A DNA stretch of 64,000 bases from positions 30,150,001 to 30,214,000 of the forward strand of contig CM065388.1 in NCBI GenBank assembly GCA_033060915.1, written 5' to 3'. Numbering within the stretch: position 1 is the first letter of the stretch; each line of letters begins with the position of its first letter. A program made the position numbers and the translations under genes. A model generated the notes under the pieces. That model ran no database searches, had not been told where the DNA came from, and saw nothing but the letters and a program-made list of their open reading frames with translations. This DNA comes from Euryodendron excelsum. Lineage: Eukaryota; Streptophyta; Magnoliopsida; Ericales; Pentaphylacaceae. Positions 1 to 9,363 of the stretch are shown in pieces.

Positions 1-188
1 GGCGAAATCTTCTCTTCCGGCGACTTTTCCGGCGACGTGGTCTCCTTCCAGCAATCACCCACAGTCCCCAAGGAGTGCTCCTTCAAGGTTCAAGTCGATT
101 TCCACTTGAAGACTCTCGGATTCTCCAAAAACTCTTCAAATCCCGTAAGCGTTCGAACCAGAATTTTCTGGTTTTAACTTCAAACCTA

Positions 189-248
189 GCGCCACTAGTA
201 GAGGCGCCAGGCATTTTCTGCCAAAGGCGCCACTGCTAGTGGCGCTAG
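189..248. repeat. GGCGCC palindromes upstream of PPT
   Basis: Two copies of an inverted repeat with arms GGCGCCACT/AGTGGCGCC or close variants, separated by a short A/T spacer. The same palindrome occurs in the U3 of every LTR of the family just before the TATA box, so it brackets the start of the LTR from both sides. A role as a protein-binding or RNA-folding site is inference. Confidence 0.7.
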
Positions 249-430
249 TTATAAATTCTGGGTAGTTTTGCCCTTTTTCCCACCAAAACTCGTTTTCGAA
301 GGTCTTTTTGGCCCGTTATCCGTTTTCGACCCTCGTTGTCGAAAGATTTCCAGTGTCCGTCCCTCTGGCTGCCTCGCAGTCAACATGGGACTCTTACTCT
401 ATTGTTTTATGTCGTTGACAAGCAAAGACA

Positions 431-446
431 GAAAAAAAGGGGCAGC
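431..446 (+). other. polypurine tract of element A
   Basis: GAAAAAAAGGGGCAGC lies directly against the TGTAAGC start of the LTR. The same position holds purine tracts in elements C, D and I. This is the expected plus-strand primer site for LTR-retrotransposon reverse transcription and marks the following LTR as a 3' LTR. Confidence 0.85.
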
Positions 447-639
447 TGTAAGCACCCCATTTTTGACCGCTTGGCAGTCTACACTTTGTCTAGACTTGTT
501 TTCAAGTCATTGTGGGCATATTCCTACCAAAACCAATTATGTAGGTCCAAATCCCGCCTGTCCATTGCCTCGCGGGCCTGCCAGGCCCGAATAGAGGCAA
601 AATAACCAAAATGCCCTTAGGGGCATTGTCCTTTCCTTT

Positions 640-1170
640 CCGATTCCAATCCCACTCTCGAGACAGTTTATTCCTCGAGACGGTTCCAATCTAGGCACGT
701 CTTTTCGGAGACGGTAAGACCCCTTTCCAATCCCACTCACGAGACAGTTTATTCCTTGAGATGGTTCTAATCCAGAGATGTCTTTTCGGAGACGGTAAGA
801 CCCCTTTCCAATCCCACTCTCGAGACAGTTTATTCCTCGAGACGGTTCCAACCCAGGCACGTCTCCTTGGAGATGATAAGTCCCCTTTCCAATCCCTCTC
901 TCGAGACAGTTTATTCCTCGAGACTGTTCCAATCCAATCACGTCTCTTCGGGCACGGTAAGACCCATTTCCAATCCCTCTCTCGAGACAGTTTATTCCTC
1001 GAGACGGTTTCAATCTAGGCACGTCTTCTCGAAGACGGTAAGACCCCTTTCCAATCCCTCTCTCGAGACAGTTTATTCCTCGAGATGGTTCCACTCCAGG
1101 CGCGTCTTTTCAGAGACGATAAGTCCCCTTTCCAAATCCCTCTCTCAAGACAGTTTATTCCTCGAGACGG
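640..1170 (+). repeat. 81-bp tandem repeat, 7 copies, in U3 of LTR A
   Basis: The core GAGACAGTTTATTC recurs at 660, 741, 822, 903, 984, 1065 and about 1147, a spacing of 81 bp (last step 82). Each unit contains two CTCGAG-like palindromes and a GGAGACGGTAAG block. Because 81 is a multiple of three and the minus strand lacks stops, it produces a spurious 27-residue-repeat frame. Other LTRs of the family have one to three copies. Its U3 position would suit an enhancer-like array, which is inference. Confidence 0.9.
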
Positions 1171-2081
1171 TCCGAGTAGCGAAACTACTCACAAAACCGT
1201 TAGAGTAGCGGAAATACTCACAAATAGGTCGATATAGGGAATGGCCAACAAACCCTGTGTCACGACGACCGCCGTTAGAGTGGTGGAAACATTCAAAACC
1301 CAGGTCAACACCAGTGTCTGTTAGCCCACTTCGGTGAAAAATGACCAAACTGCCCTTTGGACCTTTTTCGAGACTTTTCGGTCAAGATGACCATTTTGCC
1401 CCTAGGCATCTGAATGCCCTGGGAACCACACCTACTCTGGGTATCAAACCGGTAATGTCCCGAGAATACTTTTTATAGTATTCTCAACCTTCCTTTACCT
1501 TTCTGGATCATTCCGAGTCAGTTCCGGCAAACCCGGTACAAAATGACCGTTTTGCCCCTGGTGGGCCGATTTCCTTTTCCGACCATGCCGACTCTGGAAA
1601 TCAAACCGGCAACCTCTGGGAACATTCTGAATAATGTTTCTAGATCCCAAGTCTTCTTCCGGGACAATCCGAGTCTGTCCCGATAGTTTTCCGGTCCGAT
1701 TGATCGTTTTGCCCCTAAAGGCCCGGTCAACCTTTTCGACACATCTTACCCTCACTTGTCAAGTCAAATATCTCCAGGACATTATTTTAAGTGTTCTTGC
1801 TCCTTTCAGGCCTTCCGGGTCATTCCCGGTTCCTTCAAATCATTCCCGGACTTTCCGGAGCCACTCCTAGTGAAGCCAAGCTAAAAATTGCATGGTAGTC
1901 ACTAGTACAGGCGCCAAATCTAGTCAAAGATACGTTGCTTGCCGACCTTAAATGTTTCCTAAGTGGCTGGCACCACTAGTAGTGGCGCCAAGCCAAAAAT
2001 TGGCCTGGCGCCACTCCTAGTGGCGCTAGTGTAAACTTTGGCCTGGCGCCACTGCAACAGGTGCCAGTGTTGTCCAACCTC

Positions 2082-2089
2082 TATAAATA
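2082..2089 (+). promoter_or_regulatory. TATA box of LTR A
   Basis: TATAAATA stands just after the GGCGCC palindromes and about 90 bases before the telo-box cluster. The same box is present at 10775 (C), 21640 (solo LTR), 31059 (G) and 50561 (solo LTR). In LTR I the matching site at 62490 reads TCTAAATA. It probably marks the U3/R boundary; the start site is not visible. Confidence 0.75.
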
Positions 2090-2699
2090 TAGAACCTCAT
2101 TCAACGTGAAAGGGATCTACAAATTCAACCTAAAAATCATATAATTCAATATACAGAGCTCGAGCACCTCAAAAACCCTAGCTTCCCTAGGTTTTCCAAA
2201 CCTTAGCCACCCTACACAAACCCTAGCCTCCTATACACTCATAACACACCCCCATACACTCATACACTGGCCTTCAACCATCCTTTGAAGACTTGCAGAG
2301 CTGCAATCCAAAGCTTGAAGACAACTCTTGAAGACTGAAGGTGAAGATCAAGACAAAGACCGAAGACCGAAGACCGAAGACAACACGGCACGCAAAATAA
2401 ACAAGACATACGGTAGGCTCCCTATTTAAATTTTCACACTTCCCCCCTCTCTTTTCTCTCTCCTAACCCACTTGGGTTTTCTCTATTTTAATCCCCCATC
2501 TCTTTCCCCCCTTTCTTTGCATGCTTGAAATAAGGGGATTCCCGGTCCATGTGTAGGATTGGGCTATTGGAGAGTCACTGTGTCGGGGGCTTTCTTCTAG
2601 TCTACCTAGAGACCATGTGGGTCCGGCCCCCTTGATTATGTGGCGAAGCCTTAGTCTTGTATGTTCACGACCCCAAACTGCATTGTGCATATCATAATC

Positions 2700-4330
2700 T
2701 TGCATCTTCTAAAATTCATTTTCAAAATTGTTTTCAAACTTGTTTTCAAAATTGCATCAAAATCACTTTTTCAAAAACTTGCTTTCAAAACCACAATTCT
2801 AGGGTGATTCTAGCATTTCCATGGCTAGGGTTACTTTAGGAAAGTGTTGCATTAAAAGTGACTTTTATGGTCCATATTTTTGAATCTTATTGTTTTCCAA
2901 AACCACTTTCTTAAAGTGGTTCTAGCCTTCTCATGGCTAGAATCGCTTTAGGAAAGTGAGATGTCTTTACACCTTCTAAAAACTCTCTTTTCAAAAGTCT
3001 TTCTTCCTAAAATCTCTTTTTCAACGTGCTTTACTAAAACTTTCCTCTCCAAAAGTGTTTTCTGAAAACTCTTTCCAAAATCTATTTTTCAAAACCTCCC
3101 TTTTTCAACTCCTTTTCAAAAACCCTTTCTCCTCAAAATTCACTTTCCTAAAAACTCTCCAAAAATTTTTTCAAAAACTTTCTTTCCAAAATCTTTCCAA
3201 AAACTTCTCCCTAGGATTTCCTTCCAAAAACTCGTTTCCAAAAGCGTACTTTCCAAAAATCTCTTTTCTTAAAGCCCAAGTCAAGCCCTAGAGCTAACCA
3301 TTAGGAAACCCTAATTTTCTTTCCAAAAACATGATTTTCAAACTTTGCCCCAAACCTAGGTTTTCAAAATCTCTTGTTTTCACATCCAAACTATACATGT
3401 TTCCAAAACCTATTTTCTACATCAAAACTATAGTTTTTTAAATCTAGGGTTTCTAGAATCTCCCTTTCCAAATCCTTGCCAAGTCCTATCTTCCCTTTAG
3501 GAAACTAAATCTAATTTACCCGTTTAGGAAACTAGATCCTATCCTCCGTTTTTTGAAACAAAATCAAACCTTTGCTTTTAGAAACTAAATCCAACCCCTT
3601 TCTAATCCAAATCTTTTCTAATTCCAATCTTTCCTAATTTCCTACTTTCCTAAACCATAGGTTTCCTAAAACTTTGAACTTCCACATCTTTCCTAATTCT
3701 ACCCCTTTCCAAATCTTGGTTTTCCAAATCCAAGTTTTCAAATCTTTCCTAAACTCAAACCTTTCCTAATCTCAAGATTTTCTAAAACTCAAACTCTAAA
3801 ATTTTCAAAATCTTAAACTTTCTAAATGTCAAATCTTTCTAAAATCTAGAACTTCCTAAAATGAAACTTTCCAATTTTCAAAACTTTCCTTTTTTCAAAC
3901 CTTTCCAAATTCTAAACTTTTCAATTTTCAAAACTTTCCTTTTTCAAACCTTCCCAAATTCTAAACTTTCCAATTTTCAAAATTTTCCTATTTTAAAACT
4001 TTCCTAATTTGGAAACTTTCCTAATTTGAAAACCTTTCCTATTTCGAAAACTTTCTAAATTCGAAACTTTCTTAATTCAAAACTTTATTAAAGTTGAAAC
4101 ATTCCAAATTCAAAGCTTTCCTAAGTTGAAACTTTCCTAATTCCAAAACTTTCCTAAATCGAACTTTTTCTAATTCAAACATTTCCTAAATCCAACCTTT
4201 CCTAATCTTCTAAACCTTGCAAGTCGAGTCAAACCTTTCCTAAGTCTAGGTTTCTTAAACCTTTTCTTTCCAAAACAAGTCCAAATCTATCTTTTCAAAT
4301 CAAAGTCCAATCTTCTCAATTTCAATTTCT
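2700..4330 (+). repeat. G-depleted degenerate repeat tract in LTR A
   Basis: About 1.6 kb made of loosely repeated words such as CTTTCCTAAA and TTCAAAACTTTCC. The plus strand is strikingly poor in G, especially 3550-4250. Equivalent tracts occur in all long LTRs here (for example 11400-13080, 22260-24300, 43640-45340, 51180-53150). No coding frame is present. An LTR transcript would be an unstructured, U- and C-rich RNA over this stretch. Confidence 0.75.
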
Positions 4331-5253
4331 AATCTCCTTTTCTAATTTCAAGTCAAATTCAATTTCCAATTCAATCTTTTTCTTCCAATCCAACCTTTTA
4401 TTTTCAATCAGACTCCGGTCTGAACTACGACTGACCTGATTCCCCCAAAGGGATACGTAGGCAACCTTCATAGGTGCGGTCATAACACTTTTCAAAATTT
4501 CAATTCCACCCTCATGGGTGTGGTCTCCACATTTTTCAAATTCCAATCTATTTTCAAAATTCCAATTTCAAAATTTCTATTTTCAAATTTCTATTTCTAA
4601 ATTTTCATACTTTCCAATTTCAATTCCATCTCTTCAAATCTATTTTCAAATCAAATCAATTTCTTTTCCAATCAATTTCTATTTTCCAATTCTCTTATCT
4701 TGCACGTGCATATCATGCATCATATTAGTTTCGTTTTTTTAAACATCTTTTTCAAAGTGAATAGGGTTGAATTATAGTTAGTCGAAGACTCTCATAGGTG
4801 AGTCTAGGGTAGATTGACATGTAGGTACCGAAAGGGCGGGGTAGGGTGATAGCTTAGTGCGTCTTCCCTACACGTAACCAACCTCCGAACCTAGAATCAC
4901 TGTTTTCAAAGACCAAAAGGAGTTATTTTCTGAAAAGGGCTAAATATTTTTCAAAGTTTGCCAAACAACCTGTTTTCCTAAAAACCCTCTCTTGAGAAGA
5001 TATTTTCAAAATCGTTTTTCAAAAACCCTAAGTGTAGTTTTCGGATTATGCTTAGTTTTTAGGTGGCCTAACTCACCTTAATCAAGTTAGGTGGTGACTC
5101 CGAATCTTTTTCAAAAGCCTTTTATCCAAATCAATTTTTCAATTCAAACCTAGTCGCCTTTATTCTTCTAGGAGGGTGAGTTCTAACGAGAGGGTACAAC
5201 ATTTTTCTCGCTTGTGTGAGTATTCCTCGAGTGCAAAAAATCTGGACGCGACA

Positions 5254-7199
5254 GTTAGAAGAAAGAAGAGAGGGGGAAGATGCGTAAACTTAAAGAAAAA
5301 GCCTACCTTGTGTCTTGTTTATTTTGCTTTGCTTTGCACGCTTTGCTTTTCTTGCTTTTGCTTCAGTCTTCGCTTCAATCTTTGTCTTGATCTTCGAGAC
5401 CTTATCTTCAGCCTTCAGGAGCTTCGAAGTTGCAGCACTTCAAATCTTCAATGGAGGCTTTGGAGGCTAATGTATGAGTGTATATCAGTGTGTATGATAG
5501 TGTATAGGAGGCTAGGGTTGGTGTATGGAGGCTATGGTTTAGAGAACCTAAGGCAGGCTAGGGTTTTGGGAGGCTACAAGCTCTGTGTATCAAAAAATAG
5601 GGTCTTTAGACTGAGTTTGCAGACCTCTTTCACACTGGAGGAGGCTCTCTATTTATAGACAGAAGAACAACCTGGCGCCTGTTGCAGTGATGCCAACCAA
5701 AAAACCTTCTGGCACCACTAAAGTGGCGCTAGGCCAGATATTGGCTTGGCACTGCCAGCCACTTAGGAAAGTTTTAAGGTCGGCAAGCAACGTATCTTCA
5801 GAAGATTTGGGCGCCTGTACTAGTGACTACCATGCAATTTTTAGCCTAGCTTTACTAGGAGTGGCTCTGAAAGGTCTGGGAAGGATATAAGGGACTAGGA
5901 ATGGCCCGGAAAGCCGGAAAGGGACAGGAACCCTTAGAATAAAGTCCCGGAGGAATTTGACTTGAAAAATGAGGACAAGATGTGTCGGAAGGGTTGACCG
6001 GGCCATTAGGGGTAAAACGGTCAACCAGGTCGGAGAGCTGCCGGGACGGACTTAGAATGTCCCAAAAGAAGACTAGAGATTTAGAAACATTATTTAGAAT
6101 GTTCCCAAAGGCTACCAGTTTGATACCCAGAGCCGGTGTGGTCGGAAAAGGCAACTGGCCCACTAGGGGCAAAACGGTCATTTTGCACCTGGTTTGCTGG
6201 ATTGGACTCAGAATGATCCAGAAAGATAAACGAAGGTCGAGAATACTATAAAAAGCATTCTCGGGAGATTACCGGTTTGAAACCCAAAGCTGGTGTCGTC
6301 CTCAAGGTGCTTGGATGGCTAGGGGCAAAATGGTCATCTTGACCAAAAAGTCTTAGAATTGGCCCAAAACTGGCTAGAAGGCACCTAATCATTGTCGGAT
6401 TGTCTCTAGGACGATCTTGGAAGGGTAGACTTACCGTTCTGAGGACTTAGGGTACTTTCTAGAGAAACGTCCCGAAAAATGGCCCTAGGGGCAGTTTGTT
6501 CATTTTTCACCGAAGTGGGCTAGCAAGCACCGGTGTTGACTTGGGTTTTGAGTATTTCCGCCACTCTGACAATGGTCCCATGATACAAGGGTTTGTTGGC
6601 AATTCCCTATATCGACCTGTTTGCAAGTATTTCCGCTACTCTGACGGTTGCGATGTTTGCCAGTACTTCAGCTACTCTAACGGTTCATAATCATTCCCCA
6701 AACTGCCTGATCTTGGGAAGCTGCTAAATGGACTTAACGCCTGAGGAATCAACTTTTTCAAAAGGCGTGCCAAAATAGACATTTCTGTATTGGCGGGCTA
6801 GTAGGTGCCAAAGGCGGACCGTTCTACCATCTCGGGGACTTGGGGTCTCGTATCGGTTGACGGGTTTGAAGGGACTTACCGTTCCGAAGAAACTTTCTTC
6901 AAAAAACGTGTTAGACAAGATAGACTTACCGTCTCGAGGAATTAACTTTCTTAAGAGAGGGATTGAAATTGGACTGGAAAAGGGGACTTACCGTCTTCGG
7001 AAAGACGCGCCTACGGGATTGGACTAAATAACGCCGATAAGGGCATTTTGGTCATTTTGCCTCTATTTGGGCCTGGTGGGCTTGCGAAATGATGAGTCAA
7101 CTAGATTAGGACTAGAATTCTAGAATATGTCCATATTGACTTGAACTTAAGTCGGGATGGACTGGAGACTATCAAGCGGGCAAAAATGAGGTGCTTACA
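5254..7199 (-). mobile_element. antisense LTR fragment B, TGTAAGC family
   Basis: The reverse complement reads as the first two kilobases of a family LTR: TGTAAGCACC at the right edge (7190-7199), GTTAGAGTAGCGG-type blocks (6540-6690), 157-bp-type units (5900-6310), GGCGCC palindromes (about 5690-5830) and leader sequence on the left. It is cut at 5253/5254 by LTR A; the rest of B should lie left of the window. Its right edge lies inside the antisense DUF7745-like gene of element C, so B inserted into C. Plus-strand frames at 5176-5658 and 5982-6251 are LTR sequence read backwards. Confidence 0.8.
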
Positions 7200-7875
7200 A
7201 ATCACCCAAAGTTGGAAGAGAGCAACGCATCCCCGAAAATGAGCGTCAACAGTCTGCTGGAATCTCGTAAGACTCATAACGGTCTCTCCCACAACCATGG
7301 GAGCATAGGAATGCCCCTTACTAATCAGGCCCAGCAGTGCACATAGTCGGCAGTCATCTAAATCATCATCTTGTGGGAACACCAAGTAGTTCAGAAGAAG
7401 GAGGGCCAGAGTAACCATACGGGAAACACTCCAATCCTAGGAAGTGTGCCAATCACCTGAGTGTGCTCACATGCCTGTGGTAAACTCAAAGCGAGAAAAG
7501 AGGAACTTTGCTAGAACGTAAGGAAACTGAGATAAAGAAGAAGATGAAAGAACTACGCATCGGAGTCCAAGCTGGGATGAGACCACTGTAATACAACTGT
7601 CAGGAAAGATGGGTCCTACGATGTTGTCAGAATCATCTCGAAAACCAAGAAGAAATCCATACTCGTGAGGAGTAGGGGCAAGCTCGCACTCCACGAAGCA
7701 GAAAAGAGATAAGCCAGGCTACCAAAAGGGAATCACTGCCTCCATGAACCCGGGAATAAGCTGCACTGACAGGAGTGAAGCCACCCGACCAAAGGATCGG
7801 CAAAATATATCTTGCTCATTTGGAGGGTAACTGTCATGCCAAGCTCTCAGTCGACTCAAAATCATGTCTGTCATC
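7200..7875 (-). pseudogene. antisense DUF7745-like cargo pseudogene in element C
   Basis: On the minus strand a single frame runs from an ATG at 7874, one base after a strong 3' splice site, to the junction with LTR B at 7199. It has three in-frame stops (about 7720, 7467-7469 and about 7440). Visible words are SRLRAWHDSYPP near the start, VASLLSV, then ELAPTPHEYGFLLG, LLNYLVFP, APMVVGETVMSLTRF and FRGCVALFQLW. This pattern (a (E/D)LTPT.EEY-like motif followed by a ..L.FP... and an ETFR..-like helix) recalls the plant DUF7745 family, often found in plant retroelements. The assignment is from memory of the motif pattern. The C-terminus is lost at the LTR B insertion. Function unknown; the gene is dead here. 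Confidence 0.6.
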
Positions 7876-8938
7876 CTGAAAAAGGTAAGCCAAGGTAAAA
7901 AGTGTTAATATACGGTACATGCAGTTAAAAATAATAATAAAATAAAATAAAATAAAATAAATAACCAAAAAAATAAAAAAAATGGGGCAAAAAGAAAAAA
8001 AAGATTTCAAGTGATAAGTCAAAATGAATTTCCTACACATTTTTTATTTTAAATCCAATTCTAAGTCAAAATGAATTTCCTACACATTTTGATTTTAAAA
8101 CTCTAATTCCAAGTCAAAATGAATTTTCTACACATTTTAATTTAAAAGGTCAAGTTTCAAGTCAAAATGAATTTCCTACACATTTTGATTTGTCAATTTC
8201 AAGTCAAAACAAGTTTTCTAAAATTTATAGGGTTTTCTGTCTTTTTCCTTCAACAAGATTTTATTCAAAACATTTTCCAACTCTTTTCCAAATTCTAAAA
8301 ATTTTAGCAGAGTTTTGTTTAAAAATGGTCCCCATAACAGCCACCACATCAACACAAAACACAACCCATGAACTCTACGAACACTACCATCACTTACCAC
8401 CAACACCAGCACACCCTTTTAAAATTTTCAAACTTCCCAAAAGACTCGTTTGATTTTTTAATAAATCAATGGTGTTCAAAGATATCCAAAAAATTTTCAA
8501 AATCATTTCAAATGTTTTATAAAATATTCTAGTATTTTTCTAAATTTTAAACTCCCTTAATTTCATCACTTTCTCAATTTTCTCCATTTTTTCTATTTTT
8601 CTAAGTCTTTTTTCTATTTTTCAAAAAATCAAAAATTCAAAAGTTTTTGAAAATTTACAAAATTTCATACAATTGTTAAACACATTTTTCTAAGGCACAC
8701 AGTACAAAAATCTAGCCAAAAAACTCAACACCTAAGCCTGTAGGAACAAACTCTCAATTCCTGCAGAAACTCCCTTCACATAACCGTGTAAAATCACTCA
8801 AATTCAATCAAACAAGTACTAAAATGCAAAAATAACTTGACCACAATGTTCAAAATATATCAAAATATCAATTTTCACTATTCACACAACTTAAACAGAA
8901 TTCTACACATTAAAATCAACATAAACTCCAAAACTCAC
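7876..8938 (-). other. putative intron of the antisense cargo gene, element C
   Basis: The minus strand offers a donor AG|GTGAGT at 8939/8938 and an acceptor CTTACCTTTTTCAG|G ending at 7876, which would give a 1063-bp intron. The interval is AT-rich and stop-dense: an AAATA microsatellite (7927-7963), five copies of a roughly 48-bp repeat (8016-8220) and low-complexity sequence. The donor matches copies in D (17834) and I (60436); the acceptor matches I (59563). Splicing is inferred from these conserved signals and not shown. Confidence 0.5.
8016..8220 (+). repeat. 48-bp tandem repeat, about 5 copies
   Basis: The phrase AAGTCAAAATGAATTT recurs at 8016, 8063, 8111, 8159 and 8201. The same phrase forms a 50-bp array with many more copies in element D (15801-16330) and appears about once in I (near 59670). 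Confidence 0.8.
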
Positions 8939-9363
8939 CTCTTGGAGTTCTCCGGCGAAAACTTCTCTTCCAGCGACTTTTCTGACGACGGCGTTCACTT
9001 CTGGCAATCTCCCATTGTCTCCAAGAAGCGTTTCTTCAATGTCCAAGTTGGTTTCCTCGCAATGCCTCTCGGTTTTGCAAAAATTTTCCAAAATCCCGTA
9101 AGTGCTTGAACCATAAATATTTATGGTTTTGATCCCAGGCCTGGCGCCATTACTAGTGGTGCCAATTGCCAATTCTGGGCAGCTTTGCCCTTTTTCCCAC
9201 CAAAACTCGATTTCAAAGGCCTTTTGGGCCCAATATTTGTTTCTACAATCTTGTCTTCCAAAATTTCCAAAGTCCGTCCCTTTGACAGCCTTATGGTCAA
9301 CATAGGACTCTTAATCTATCATTTTCTGTCTTTGCTTGTCAAAAACAGAAAAAGAGGGGCAGC
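8939..9363 (+). mobile_element. 3' internal end and PPT of element C
   Basis: Homologous to 1-446: the proposed antisense leader exon (minus strand from about 9360 to 8939), GGCGCC-type half-palindromes near 9142-9165, and the purine tract AGAAAAAGAGGGGC at 9347-9360 just before the LTR. A minus-strand open frame of 89 residues crosses the leader but shows no domain I recognise; since the cargo ATG lies after the intron, this part is more likely untranslated leader. Confidence 0.7.

Larger units (their letters stand above)
1..446 (+). mobile_element. 3' internal end of TGTAAGC-family element A
   Basis: This is the last stretch of an LTR-retrotransposon internal region that begins before the window. 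It aligns by eye with 8940-9363, 17836-18304 and 60438-60826, each of which lies directly before an LTR. In order it holds a segment whose minus strand is the proposed leader exon of the antisense cargo gene (1 to about 150), GGCGCC palindromes (189-248), and a purine tract (431-446) touching the LTR. Short open frames on both strands here show no recognisable domain and I do not call them genes. The matching splice donor would lie just left of base 1. Confidence 0.75.
447..5253 (+). mobile_element. LTR A, TGTAAGC family (3' LTR, 4.8 kb)
   Basis: The LTR begins TGTAAGCACC after a PPT and ends GGACGCGACA. Inside, in order: a U3 with seven copies of an 81-bp repeat (about 640-1170), blocks containing GTTAGAGTAGCGG, about two copies of a 157-bp repeat (1431-1740), GGCGCC palindromes (1968-2066), a TATA box (2082-2089), telo-box AAACCCTA motifs (2173, 2218), a G-poor tract of degenerate TTTCCTAAA-like repeats (about 2700-4330), the conserved motif GATACGTAGGCAACC (4452-4466), and a hairpin (5067-5091) near the end. 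The length and the GATACGTAGGC and TTAGGTGGCGACTCC motifs resemble Tat/Ogre Ty3/gypsy LTRs. No coding frame is credible. It sits inside antisense LTR B; the right-hand target duplication would be GTTAG (5254-5258), its partner being outside the window. Confidence 0.85.

Noticed and set aside
537..1094. Minus-strand 185-codon frame with 27-residue repeats
   Set aside because: It follows directly from the 81-bp DNA repeat (81 = 3 x 27) in U3; other LTRs with fewer repeats have shorter versions, and there is no conserved start or domain.
3290..3310. Telomere-like CCCTAA words
   Set aside because: Isolated AAACCCTA motifs, not a tandem telomeric array.
5176..5658. Plus-strand 160-codon frame
   Set aside because: It starts in LTR A and crosses the junction into antisense LTR B, so it joins unrelated sequences; composition is that of LTR leader read backwards.
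8190..8453. Plus-strand 87-codon frame
   Set aside because: Low-complexity F/S/P/K composition within the proposed antisense intron; no domain.
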